Assembly: GCF_002744715.1 (NCBI RefSeq) | Contig: NZ_KZ319367.1 | Location: 365,785 to 429,784 of the forward strand | Direction: 5' to 3' | Origin: Marinobacter profundi | Lineage (GTDB): Bacteria; Pseudomonadota; Gammaproteobacteria; Pseudomonadales; Oleiphilaceae | DNA length: 64,000 nucleotides | Shown: piece by piece, positions 26,679-34,239 of the stretch | Layout: every line of letters begins with the position of its first letter | Position numbering within the stretch: position 1 is the stretch's first letter | Position numbers and translations under genes: made by a program | The notes under the pieces: model-generated | Told to the model about the DNA's origin: nothing | What the model saw: the letters and a program-made list of their open reading frames with translations, nothing else | The model's database searches: none

Positions 26679-28853
26679 TTGGCTGAACTTAACTTTTTTG
26701 TAACCTGCCCCAAGGGCATCGAGTATCTTCTGGCCGATGAGCTGAAGGAATTCGGCATGGAGCCCTTCCGCAACGCGCCGGCCGGAGTCTGGGCCAGCGG
26801 CACCCTGGAAGCGGGTTACCGGGCCTGTCTGTGGTCGCGACTGGCCAACCGCGTCATCCTGCACCTGGCCGATGTCAGTGCCACCACCGGGGATGAGCTT
26901 TACCAGGGGGTACAGGACATCAACTGGCAGGACCACCTGGCGGTCAGCGGCACCTTCAAGGTAAGTTTCAGCGGCCAGAACGAAGCCATCCGCAATACCC
27001 AGTTCGGCGCCCAGCGGGTGAAAGACGGTATTGTCGACCGGCTGCGTACCGGTGATGGCCGGCGGCCGTCGGTGAACCCGAAAGATCCTGACGTCACCAT
27101 TTCGGCCCGGCTGCACCGGGGAACCCTGGCAGTGGGGATCGACCTCAGCGGCGACAGTCTGCACAAGCGCGGCTACCGCACCGAACAGGGTGCGGCTCCG
27201 CTCAAGGAGAACCTCGCGGCTGCCCTGCTGATCCGGGCCGGATGGCCTGAGCTGGCGGCACAGGGTGGCGATTTCATCGATCCCATGTGTGGCTCTGGTA
27301 CCCTGCTGATTGAGGCAGCGATGATGGCGCTGGACCTGGCACCCGGGCGCAAACGTGAGGGCTTTGGTTTCCAGCGCTGGCTCGGCCATCAGCCGGACTT
27401 GTGGCTGGCGTTGCGTCAGGAAGCGGAACGCCGCGCCCACGAGGGTCGTCAGGGCCAGTGTCCGCGCATTGCCGGCTACGACCAGGACCACAATGTGATT
27501 GCGACTGCCGCGCGAAACGTGCAGCGGGCAGGGCTTGAGGGCGTTGTCCATGTGGAGTGTCGGGAACTGGACCGGTTTGCCCTTGAGGGCGACTGGGCGG
27601 TGCAGGGGCTAGTGCTGACCAATCCGCCCTACGGCGAACGGCTGAGCGATCGCAAGCAGCTTGGCACGCTGTATCACCGCCTGGGTGAGGTGGTGCGGGA
27701 GAACCTGACCGGCTGGCGACTCGGTGTTTTTACCGGCGTCCCCGAGTTTGGCAAGTCATTGGGCCTGCGGAGCTACAAGCAGTACCGCTTGTTCAACGGC
27801 AAGCTGCCGGCGCAGTTGTTGCTGTTCAATGTCGACAAGGACAGCGAAGTGGCGCCGAAGGAGATCGGTGAACCCAGCGAGGTCATGCCCCGGATTGCCA
27901 ATCCGGAGCGTGCCGCCATGCTGGCCAATCGTCTGAAGAAGAACATGAAGACCCTTGGCCAGTGGGCCCGCAAGCAGGGAATTGGCTGTTACCGTGTTTA
28001 CGATGCGGATATGCCGGAATATGCCCTGGCCATCGATATCTATGAAGGGCGTATTCACGTCCAGGAATACGCCGCTCCAAAAACCGTTGATGCCCGCTCG
28101 GCCCGCGAGCGGTTGGCGGAGGCGCTGGCGGTAATTCCCGATGCCCTGCAAATGGACCGTGCGGTGATGGTGTGCAAGCAGCGCCAGCGCCAGACCGGAA
28201 CCAGCCAATACGAAAAGCAGGGCACCAGCGGTGAGTTTTTCAATGTCCATGAACACGGCTGTGTGTTGAAGGTCAACCTGCGGGATTACCTGGATACCGG
28301 GCTGTTTCTGGACCATCGTCCGGTGCGCCACTGGATCCAGCGCCATGCCCGCGGCAAGCGTTTCCTGAATCTGTTCTGCTATACCGGTGCGGCCAGTGTG
28401 CATGCCGCGGTTGGTGGCGCAACCCGTTCCCTCAGCCTGGACATGTCAAAGACTTACGTGAACTGGGCGCGGGAGAACCTGGCCCTGAACGGGGCGTCGC
28501 CGCGCTATCATCAGGTTGAGCAGGCTGACTGTCTGGCCTGGCTGGAGGCACGGCCAAAAGCCGGTGAGGTGTTTGACCTGATCTTCATGGATCCGCCGAC
28601 CTTTTCCAACTCGGCACGGATGGAAGGGGTGCTGGATGTGCAGCGCGACCACGGCCGGATGATCGAGCAGGCCATGGCCCGCCTGAGTTCGGAGGGATTG
28701 CTGATCTTCTCCAACAACTTCCGTCGCTTCAAGCTGGACGAATCACTGGCGGAAATGTTTCAGGTTGAGGAGGTGTCGCCGTCTACCATCGACCGCGATT
28801 TCCAGCGTAACCCGAAGATTCATCGTTGCTGGCATATCCGCCACCGGGGCTGA
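26679..28853 (+). CDS. rlmKL: Bifunctional 23S rRNA methyltransferase RlmKL
   Basis: 724 residues; the usual two-enzyme fusion. An N-terminal THUMP domain (about 45-155) leads into the RlmL half, which makes m2G2445, with the SAM motif DPMCGSGTLL and catalytic NPPYGERL. The C-terminal RlmK half (about 400-724) makes m7G2069, with LNLFCYTGAAS and MDPPTFSNS. The start codon is TTG at 26679, with GGGAG seven bases upstream and no better alternative in frame. Confidence 0.96.
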   Translation: MAELNFFVTCPKGIEYLLADELKEFGMEPFRNAPAGVWASGTLEAGYRACLWSRLANRVILHLADVSATTGDELYQGVQDINWQDHLAVSGTFKVSFSGQNEAIRNTQFGAQRVKDGIVDRLRTGDGRRPSVNPKDPDVTISARLHRGTLAVGIDLSGDSLHKRGYRTEQGAAPLKENLAAALLIRAGWPELAAQGGDFIDPMCGSGTLLIEAAMMALDLAPGRKREGFGFQRWLGHQPDLWLALRQEAERRAHEGRQGQCPRIAGYDQDHNVIATAARNVQRAGLEGVVHVECRELDRFALEGDWAVQGLVLTNPPYGERLSDRKQLGTLYHRLGEVVRENLTGWRLGVFTGVPEFGKSLGLRSYKQYRLFNGKLPAQLLLFNVDKDSEVAPKEIGEPSEVMPRIANPERAAMLANRLKKNMKTLGQWARKQGIGCYRVYDADMPEYALAIDIYEGRIHVQEYAAPKTVDARSARERLAEALAVIPDALQMDRAVMVCKQRQRQTGTSQYEKQGTSGEFFNVHEHGCVLKVNLRDYLDTGLFLDHRPVRHWIQRHARGKRFLNLFCYTGAASVHAAVGGATRSLSLDMSKTYVNWARENLALNGASPRYHQVEQADCLAWLEARPKAGEVFDLIFMDPPTFSNSARMEGVLDVQRDHGRMIEQAMARLSSEGLLIFSNNFRRFKLDESLAEMFQVEEVSPSTIDRDFQRNPKIHRCWHIRHRG

Positions 28854-28892
28854 ACCCGGTGGCTCGCCGGCCGGCGTGGAGCTGGCAAGAGA

Positions 28893-29492
28893 TCAGAACT
28901 CGTAACGCAGGCCACCGGAAAACTGGAAGGTGTTCACGTCGCTACCCGTGTCCTTGAACAGTCGGCCGCCCTCGAGCACCAGGTAGGTGTTACTGAGTAT
29001 TTCCACATCCATGCCCGCCAACCAGCTCACGCTGAAGCTGCTGTCAGGATAATCGCCTTCCAGGTAGCTGAACTGGCGGTTTTCGGCCGCGTCCGGATTT
29101 GCCAGTTCCGCTTCGCCGCTGATGTAGGAAAAACCGAACTGGCCATAGACGTTGGCGTAGTCGGTCAGCGGGTAGTGCATGCCGAGATACCAGCTTGCGA
29201 AATAGTCTACCGACAGGGCGAGGCCCTCTACGGTGGCGTCCTTGTAACCGCCGCCGGCGCGGAGTTCGGCGTGGAACAGGTCGGTGATGTGGCCGCCGAC
29301 CACCAGGGTTGCGGCACTGCTCCAGACTTCTTCTTCGGTGACAGTGCCCACGCCCCGGTGTTCGAGGGCGGTGGCGAGTATACCGACATAGTTGAGTTCT
29401 TCGCGGGGAACGTCGTCGGCCGCAGTGACGGGCGTGCTGGTGATTACCGACACCAGTCCGGGCAACAGCAGGGTTCGCAGCACCTGGTTCAT
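28893..29492 (-). CDS. Outer-membrane beta-barrel protein (porin-like), unknown role
   Basis: 199 residues with a signal peptide (about 1-24, VTAADD cleavage region) and alternating hydrophobic/polar strands with many aromatic residues, ending in Phe as outer-membrane barrels do (GGLRYEF). This suggests an eight-strand OmpA/OmpW-size barrel. No specific family could be named. It is convergent with rlmKL. Confidence 0.7.
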   Translation of the reverse strand: MNQVLRTLLLPGLVSVITSTPVTAADDVPREELNYVGILATALEHRGVGTVTEEEVWSSAATLVVGGHITDLFHAELRAGGGYKDATVEGLALSVDYFASWYLGMHYPLTDYANVYGQFGFSYISGEAELANPDAAENRQFSYLEGDYPDSSFSVSWLAGMDVEILSNTYLVLEGGRLFKDTGSDVNTFQFSGGLRYEF

Positions 29493-29613
29493 TATTGTGT
29501 GATTTCCTGACCTTGAGAGGGGATGCCAAGCGGCGTAGTCAACGGAATTGTGCCGTCTGTAACGGATTGTTACGTCGACTCAGGTCACAGTTCGTCGTAC
29601 GCCGGGCGGCCTC

Positions 29614-30096
29614 TCAGCGGTCCGTCAGGTGGGCTTCCCGGGCCAGCATCAGCAGGGCATAGACGCCGTTCTCGGGTAACTGGGGTTCAAGTCCGTGCTC
29701 GAACAGAATGGCGCGGCGCCGCTCTTCGATATCATCGGAATCCAGTTGCGGCAGCAGATCCGTTACCGGCGCCACTTCGAAAGGCGCGTCCATGCCGACC
29801 GCGTCAAAGATCTTGTCGACGAGAATCTCATCGGGATCCAGGCCGTCCACGTATACCGTCTGGTCCGGCAGGTCCTGGTGCAACTCATGGGCCAGCTCGA
29901 TCAGCGGCACACCCTGCTCCTCGAGGTAGAACAGGTCGACGTCGGGAAGCTCCTCGCCATCCGGCAGCCAGGACTCGTCCGGTGCGATAACCACGGTTTT
30001 CATCCGGCCGTCCGCCAGTGACCAGGCGATGGCCGTGGGGAACAGGGCATCGTCAGTCTGGCAGTACTCAATATCCATGAAGCGGGGTAGGGGCAC
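29614..30096 (-). CDS. Conserved hypothetical acidic protein, possibly degenerate DnaQ-like fold
   Basis: 160 residues, very acidic, no signal or membrane segment. The GTG start at 30096 is supported by AGGAG seven bases upstream. The pattern MDIEY near the start, VYVDGLDPDEILVDKIFDAVG in the middle and a Leu/Ala-rich helix at the end resembles the layout of 3'-5' exonucleases of the RNase H fold. However, the usual third-motif His/Asp pair is missing, so an active nuclease is doubtful. It lies alone between the barrel protein and apeB. Confidence 0.6.
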   Translation of the reverse strand: MPLPRFMDIEYCQTDDALFPTAIAWSLADGRMKTVVIAPDESWLPDGEELPDVDLFYLEEQGVPLIELAHELHQDLPDQTVYVDGLDPDEILVDKIFDAVGMDAPFEVAPVTDLLPQLDSDDIEERRRAILFEHGLEPQLPENGVYALLMLAREAHLTDR

Positions 30097-30206
30097 AGTG
30101 TTCTCCTGGCGGGCCGGCGGCGTAGAATAACGGTAACTCCGGTCTTATCCGGACGTGGGGCATCATGCCATACTAGATCCACGATTATCAGCTTATTAAG
30201 GACATC

Positions 30207-31499
30207 ATGGAACACGCGGATTTTAATCAGAACCTGCTCGACTTTCTCAACGAATCACCCACGCCCTGGCACGCCGTTCAGGCGATGACCCGCCAACTGG
30301 ACGCTGCCGGCTTCCAGGCACTTGACGAGCGTGAGGAGTGGCATCTCGACGAGGGGCAGGGCTATTACGTGGTGCGCAATGGGTCCTCGCTGGTGGCCTT
30401 CCGGACTGGCAAGGGCGATCCGGCCCGGGCTGGCATCCGCATGGTCGGTGCCCACACCGACAGCCCCTGCCTCAAGGTAAAGCCCAATCCGGAACTCCGG
30501 CGCAAGGGGTTTTTCCAGGTGGGCGTGGAGGTGTATGGCGGCGTCTTGCTGAACCCCTGGTTCGACCGCGACCTGTCACTCGCCGGGCGGGTAACCTGCC
30601 TGGATGGCGAGGGCAAGGTGCGTGACCTGCTGGTGAACTTTGCCCGCCCCGTCGCCTTCATTCCCAGCCTGGCCATTCACCTCGACCGTGAAGCCAACAG
30701 CAACCGTTCGGTGAATGCCCAGACCGACCTGCCACCGGTGATGATGCAGGTTCCGGAAAACGACCAGACCACTCTCAACGAGCTGCTTATCCAGCAGCTT
30801 CGCAAGCAGCAGCCCGACGTGGATGTGCGTAAGGTGCTGGGCTACGAGCTGAGCTTCTACGATGCCCAGCCCGCCTCACTGATAGGTCTGAATGAGGAGT
30901 TTATCGCCTCCGCGCGGCTGGATAACCTGCTGAGCTGCTACATCGGCCTGCGATCGCTGCTGGATACCTCAGGTCAGAAGCCGGCCCTGTTGGTGTGTAA
31001 TGACCACGAGGAAGTGGGCAGCATGTCGGCTGAAGGCGCGCAGGGGCCGTTCCTCGGTGCGGTGCTGGAGCGCTGGTGCGGTGCCGGCCGCGGCCGGGCA
31101 ATTGCCCGTTCGATGATGGTCTCGGCGGATAACGCCCATGGCATCCACCCCAACTTCATGGACAAGCACGACGAGAACCACGGTCCGCTGATCAACCAGG
31201 GCCCGGTGATCAAGGTGAACCACAACCAGCGCTACGCCACCAACAGTCGCTCCGCTGCCCTGTATCGCCACATCAGTGACGAGTTGGGCCTGCCGTGCCA
31301 GACCTTTGTGGTACGCAGTGATATGGGATGTGGCAGCACGATTGGCCCGCTGACCGCCGCCAACCTGGGGGTAACCACGCTGGATATTGGCGTGCCCCAG
31401 TTGGGTATGCACTCGGTGCGGGAAATGACCGGCACCAGGGACAGCTATACTCTGTACCAGGTGTTGCGGGAATTCATGCAATGGGATGCGGTTAACTGA
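30207..31499 (+). CDS. apeB: M18 family aspartyl aminopeptidase
   Basis: 430 residues. Cytosolic zinc aminopeptidase that removes N-terminal acidic residues, built as a dodecamer in the family. Metal ligands are in GAHTDSPCLK (His and Asp), NDHEEVGS and MHSVREMTG near the C-terminus. NAHGIHPNFMDKHDENHGP is also diagnostic. The ATG is preceded by AAGGA. Downstream is the terminator of the oppositely oriented tRNA-Asn. Confidence 0.95.
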   Translation: MEHADFNQNLLDFLNESPTPWHAVQAMTRQLDAAGFQALDEREEWHLDEGQGYYVVRNGSSLVAFRTGKGDPARAGIRMVGAHTDSPCLKVKPNPELRRKGFFQVGVEVYGGVLLNPWFDRDLSLAGRVTCLDGEGKVRDLLVNFARPVAFIPSLAIHLDREANSNRSVNAQTDLPPVMMQVPENDQTTLNELLIQQLRKQQPDVDVRKVLGYELSFYDAQPASLIGLNEEFIASARLDNLLSCYIGLRSLLDTSGQKPALLVCNDHEEVGSMSAEGAQGPFLGAVLERWCGAGRGRAIARSMMVSADNAHGIHPNFMDKHDENHGPLINQGPVIKVNHNQRYATNSRSAALYRHISDELGLPCQTFVVRSDMGCGSTIGPLTAANLGVTTLDIGVPQLGMHSVREMTGTRDSYTLYQVLREFMQWDAVN

Positions 31500-31574
31500 T
31501 TGTCCGGGAGGGGTGGCCTGGCCGAGCCGGGTCGCTCCGCCATCCGGCGTCGGGCAGTGCCATAAAAAACGTCA

Positions 31575-31609
31575 TAAAAAAAGCCGCTGGCGTTTTGGCG
31601 CAGCGGCTT
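31575..31609 (-). terminator. Intrinsic terminator of tRNA-Asn (second copy)
   Basis: Nine-base stem AAGCCGCTG/CAGCGGCTT (31581-31609) followed on the minus strand by seven T. On the plus strand four T follow, so it could also stop apeB transcripts. Confidence 0.85.
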
Positions 31610-31620
31610 TTCGGAATAAG

Positions 31621-31696
31621 TGGCTCCCCGACCTGGGCTCGAACCAGGGACAAACGGATTAACAGTCCGTTGCTCTACCAACTGAGCTATCGGGGA
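31621..31696 (-). tRNA. tRNA-Asn (anticodon GTT), second copy
   Basis: Identical over all 76 bases, including CCA, to the gene at 16836-16911. Anticodon GTT. Own promoter and terminator. Confidence 0.97.
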
Positions 31697-31716
31697 ACAG
31701 CATCAATGTGGCGCGC

Positions 31717-31745
31717 ATATTAAGGGCTTTATTTCTCCGGGTCAA
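31717..31745 (-). promoter_or_regulatory. Sigma-70 promoter of tRNA-Asn (second copy)
   Basis: On the minus strand TTGACC, 17 bases, TAATAT, then a GC-rich discriminator. It matches the first copy's promoter in both boxes and in the GGGGTTGAC context, but the spacer sequence differs. Confidence 0.85.
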
Positions 31746-31769
31746 CCCCCTGAATTGCAAGGTTAAAAA

Positions 31770-32726
31770 ATGGACAATTCGTATCATCCTCCCCGCTGGC
31801 TGCGGAGCGGCCACTTGCAGTCGGTCTGGCCGACACTGTTCCGGCGCATTGAACTCGACGAGCCGGAGACCGCGGTACTGGCCACCCCGGACGACGACGA
31901 GCTGCACCTGGACTGGTACCGCCAAGGCAACCGGCGGCTCGCCGTTCTGTCCCATGGCCTGGAAGGGCACAGCCGCCGGCCCTACATGCTGGGACTCACC
32001 CGGGCGCTGCTGCGGGAAGGCTGGGATGTGCTGGCCTGGAATTTTCGCTCCTGCGGCGGGGTGATGAACCGGCAGCCACGGTTTTACCACAGTGGTGCAA
32101 CCGAAGATCTCGACCAGGTGGTCCGTCACGCCCTGACCCGGGGTTACGATGCCATTTCCCTGTCCGGCTTCAGCATGGGGGGCAACCTGACGCTGGTGTA
32201 TCTGGGGCAGCAGGGGGAGCGGCTGGACCCGCGGATCCGTGGTGCCGTGACCTACTCGGTGCCCTGTGACCTTGCCGGCAGCGCCGAAATGCTGGCCCGG
32301 CCCAGCAGGCGCATTTACATGCAGCGTTTCCTGAGGGACTTGCAGGCCAAGATGACCGAAAAGGCCCGGCGTTTTCCCGAGGTGATAGATGTCAGCGGTT
32401 TTGACGAGATTCGGAATTTTCGCCAGTTTGACGACCGCTATACGGCACCACTGCACGGGTTCCGGGATGCGGAGGATTACTGGCGGCAGTGTTCGGCCAT
32501 CAATTACCTGCGGGATATCCGGGTGCCTGCACTGATGGTTAATGCTGCGGACGACCCCTTCCTGTCTCCCGCCTGTTTCCCCGAGTCCCGCTCGTTGCTC
32601 GGTCATCATGTCCGGCTGGAAGCGCCCCGCTGGGGCGGCCATGTGGGCTTCGTCGAACGCACCAGTGATGGTGTCTACTGGTCGGAGCGACGGGCGGTGA
32701 GCTTCCTTGGTACACTCGAGGCCTGA
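31770..32726 (+). CDS. YheT-type alpha/beta hydrolase
   Basis: 318 residues of the YheT/ABHD1-3 family of esterase-like hydrolases. Start PPRWLRSGHLQSVWPTL is the conserved N-terminal signature. Catalytic residues: Ser in GFSMGGN, Asp in NAADDPF and His in WGGHVGF. No signal peptide. Physiological substrate is unknown; family members act on lipid esters. Convergent with tesA, whose stop is 16 bases away. Confidence 0.88.
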   Translation: MDNSYHPPRWLRSGHLQSVWPTLFRRIELDEPETAVLATPDDDELHLDWYRQGNRRLAVLSHGLEGHSRRPYMLGLTRALLREGWDVLAWNFRSCGGVMNRQPRFYHSGATEDLDQVVRHALTRGYDAISLSGFSMGGNLTLVYLGQQGERLDPRIRGAVTYSVPCDLAGSAEMLARPSRRIYMQRFLRDLQAKMTEKARRFPEVIDVSGFDEIRNFRQFDDRYTAPLHGFRDAEDYWRQCSAINYLRDIRVPALMVNAADDPFLSPACFPESRSLLGHHVRLEAPRWGGHVGFVERTSDGVYWSERRAVSFLGTLEA

Positions 32727-32742
32727 CGGCGGGACGCTGGCT

Positions 32743-33420
32743 TCAGCTGTCTGAGAGCATGGGCTCGAGCGCCGGCCAAAGGTTGTCGAGCAGTTTTTGC
32801 TGGGCCTGGCTGCTGGGATGGATGCCATCTTCCTGCATCATGCCGTTCTGGTTATAGATTCCGTCGAGGAAAAACGGAACCAGACCGGTGTCATGGCTGT
32901 CAGCCAGTTTCGGGTAAATCGCCGCGAACATCGAGGTGTATCTCGGCCCGTAGTTCGGTGGAATCTGCATGCCAACAAGCAGGGGGCGAGCACCGGCGTC
33001 CCGGGTCAGCTCGATCATCTGTGCGAGATTCTGTTCGATAACGGAAGGCTGGAAGCCCCGGAGCCCGTCGTTGCCGCCCAGTTCGATGATGACAATTGCC
33101 GGGGCATGGCGGGACAGCAAATCGGGCAGGCGGCGAAGTCCGCCGTCGGTAGTTTCGCCGCTGATACTGGCATTGACCACGGTCCAGTCGTGACCGTTAT
33201 CCTCGAGACGGTTCCGGAGCAATGATACCCAGCCGTTCTCGGTCTGCACGCCATAAGCGGCGCTGAGGCTGTCGCCCATGATCAGCAGGGTGTTCGGGTT
33301 GAGAGCGTTCTGGCCGGTAGTGCTCTGGTTGATGGGGTTCGGGCTTGCCTGCAAAGTGCCGGCAATCACCACCATAACCAGAAAGATGATTGATCTCAGA
33401 CGGAAAAACACCGTATCCAT
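32743..33420 (-). CDS. tesA: Multifunctional acyl-CoA thioesterase/protease I/lysophospholipase TesA
   Basis: 225 residues. A signal peptide (about 1-25, ending TLQA) exports a GDSL/SGNH hydrolase: MGDSLS with Ser51, GGND in block III, and DGIHPS with the catalytic Asp/His. It hydrolyses esters and acyl-CoA in the periplasm. Divergent from an ABC ATPase/permease pair as in the E. coli tesA-ybbA-ybbP locus. Its Shine-Dalgarno AGGA lies at the edge of a tandem 15-base repeat. Confidence 0.93.
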   Translation of the reverse strand: MDTVFFRLRSIIFLVMVVIAGTLQASPNPINQSTTGQNALNPNTLLIMGDSLSAAYGVQTENGWVSLLRNRLEDNGHDWTVVNASISGETTDGGLRRLPDLLSRHAPAIVIIELGGNDGLRGFQPSVIEQNLAQMIELTRDAGARPLLVGMQIPPNYGPRYTSMFAAIYPKLADSHDTGLVPFFLDGIYNQNGMMQEDGIHPSSQAQQKLLDNLWPALEPMLSDS

Positions 33421-33425
33421 AGTAG

Positions 33426-33470
33426 TCCTGTGAAATGTAATCCTGTGAAATGTAACCCTTTAAATAGTAA
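33426..33470 (+). repeat. 15-base tandem repeat between tesA and the ABC operon
   Basis: TCCTGTGAAATGTAA occurs twice in perfect tandem (33426-33440, 33441-33455) and is followed by a degenerate third copy to about 33470. On the minus strand each perfect copy carries CACAGGA, and the copy next to tesA supplies its ribosome binding site. The unit is five codons long. Confidence 0.9.
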
Positions 33471-33501
33471 CCCGGTAACAAGCGAAACAGCTGGAGATCC
33501 C

Positions 33502-34239
33502 GTGACCGACCCGAACCGTCCCACCACCACTGCCGGCACGCCGATGCTGAAAGTCAGCGAGCTGACCCATCGGGTTGAACTGGGCAATGATACGCTGACG
33601 ATCCTGCAGGGGGTCAACCTGGAAATCAATCGGGGAGAATCCGTAGCCATTGTCGGTCGCTCCGGCTCCGGCAAGACCACGCTGCTGGGGTTACTTGCCG
33701 GTCTTGATACCCCGTCGGAAGGATCGGTGGTGCTGGACGGCGCGGTGGTCAGTGACCTGAACGAGGATGAGCGGGCGCGCTTGCGGGCCCAGCGGGTCGG
33801 CTTTGTCTTCCAGTCATTCCAGCTGTTGCCGGCGCTCACCGCCCTGGAGAATGTGATGCTGCCGCTGGAACTGGGAGGTGTTGAACACCCGGAACGCAAG
33901 GCCCGCGAGTTACTCGAGCGGGTGGGGCTGGGACAGCGCCTGCAGCATACTCCCCGTCAGCTCTCCGGCGGTGAGCAGCAACGGGTGGCCATTGCCCGCG
34001 CCTTTGCCTCCAACCCGGTAATCCTGTTCGCCGACGAGCCCACCGGTAATCTGGATAACCGCACCGGCCAGGCCATTTCCGACCTGTTGATGGCGCTCAA
34101 CAGTGAACAGGGTACCACACTGGTGATGGTCACCCACGACGAGCACCTGGCGACGCGCTGTCAGCGCCAGTTTTCCATTGAAGCAGGCGTTTTGTCCGAA
34201 CCTGCAGGTGCCGAGCGTCGCCGGGAGGCCCTGTCCTGA
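33502..34239 (+). CDS. ABC transporter ATP-binding protein (YbbA type)
   Basis: About 245 residues from GTG 33502, which has GGAGA five bases upstream; a longer reading from GTG 33430 would translate the tandem repeat and is unlikely. Walker A is GRSGSGKTT, the signature LSGGEQQRVAIARA, and Walker B VILFADEPTG. It belongs to the LolD/MacB-type subfamily that pairs with large FtsX-like permeases. Its TGA overlaps the next ATG. In E. coli YbbA-YbbP is thought to act on envelope or effector hydrolase export. Confidence 0.9.
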   Translation: MTDPNRPTTTAGTPMLKVSELTHRVELGNDTLTILQGVNLEINRGESVAIVGRSGSGKTTLLGLLAGLDTPSEGSVVLDGAVVSDLNEDERARLRAQRVGFVFQSFQLLPALTALENVMLPLELGGVEHPERKARELLERVGLGQRLQHTPRQLSGGEQQRVAIARAFASNPVILFADEPTGNLDNRTGQAISDLLMALNSEQGTTLVMVTHDEHLATRCQRQFSIEAGVLSEPAGAERRREALS

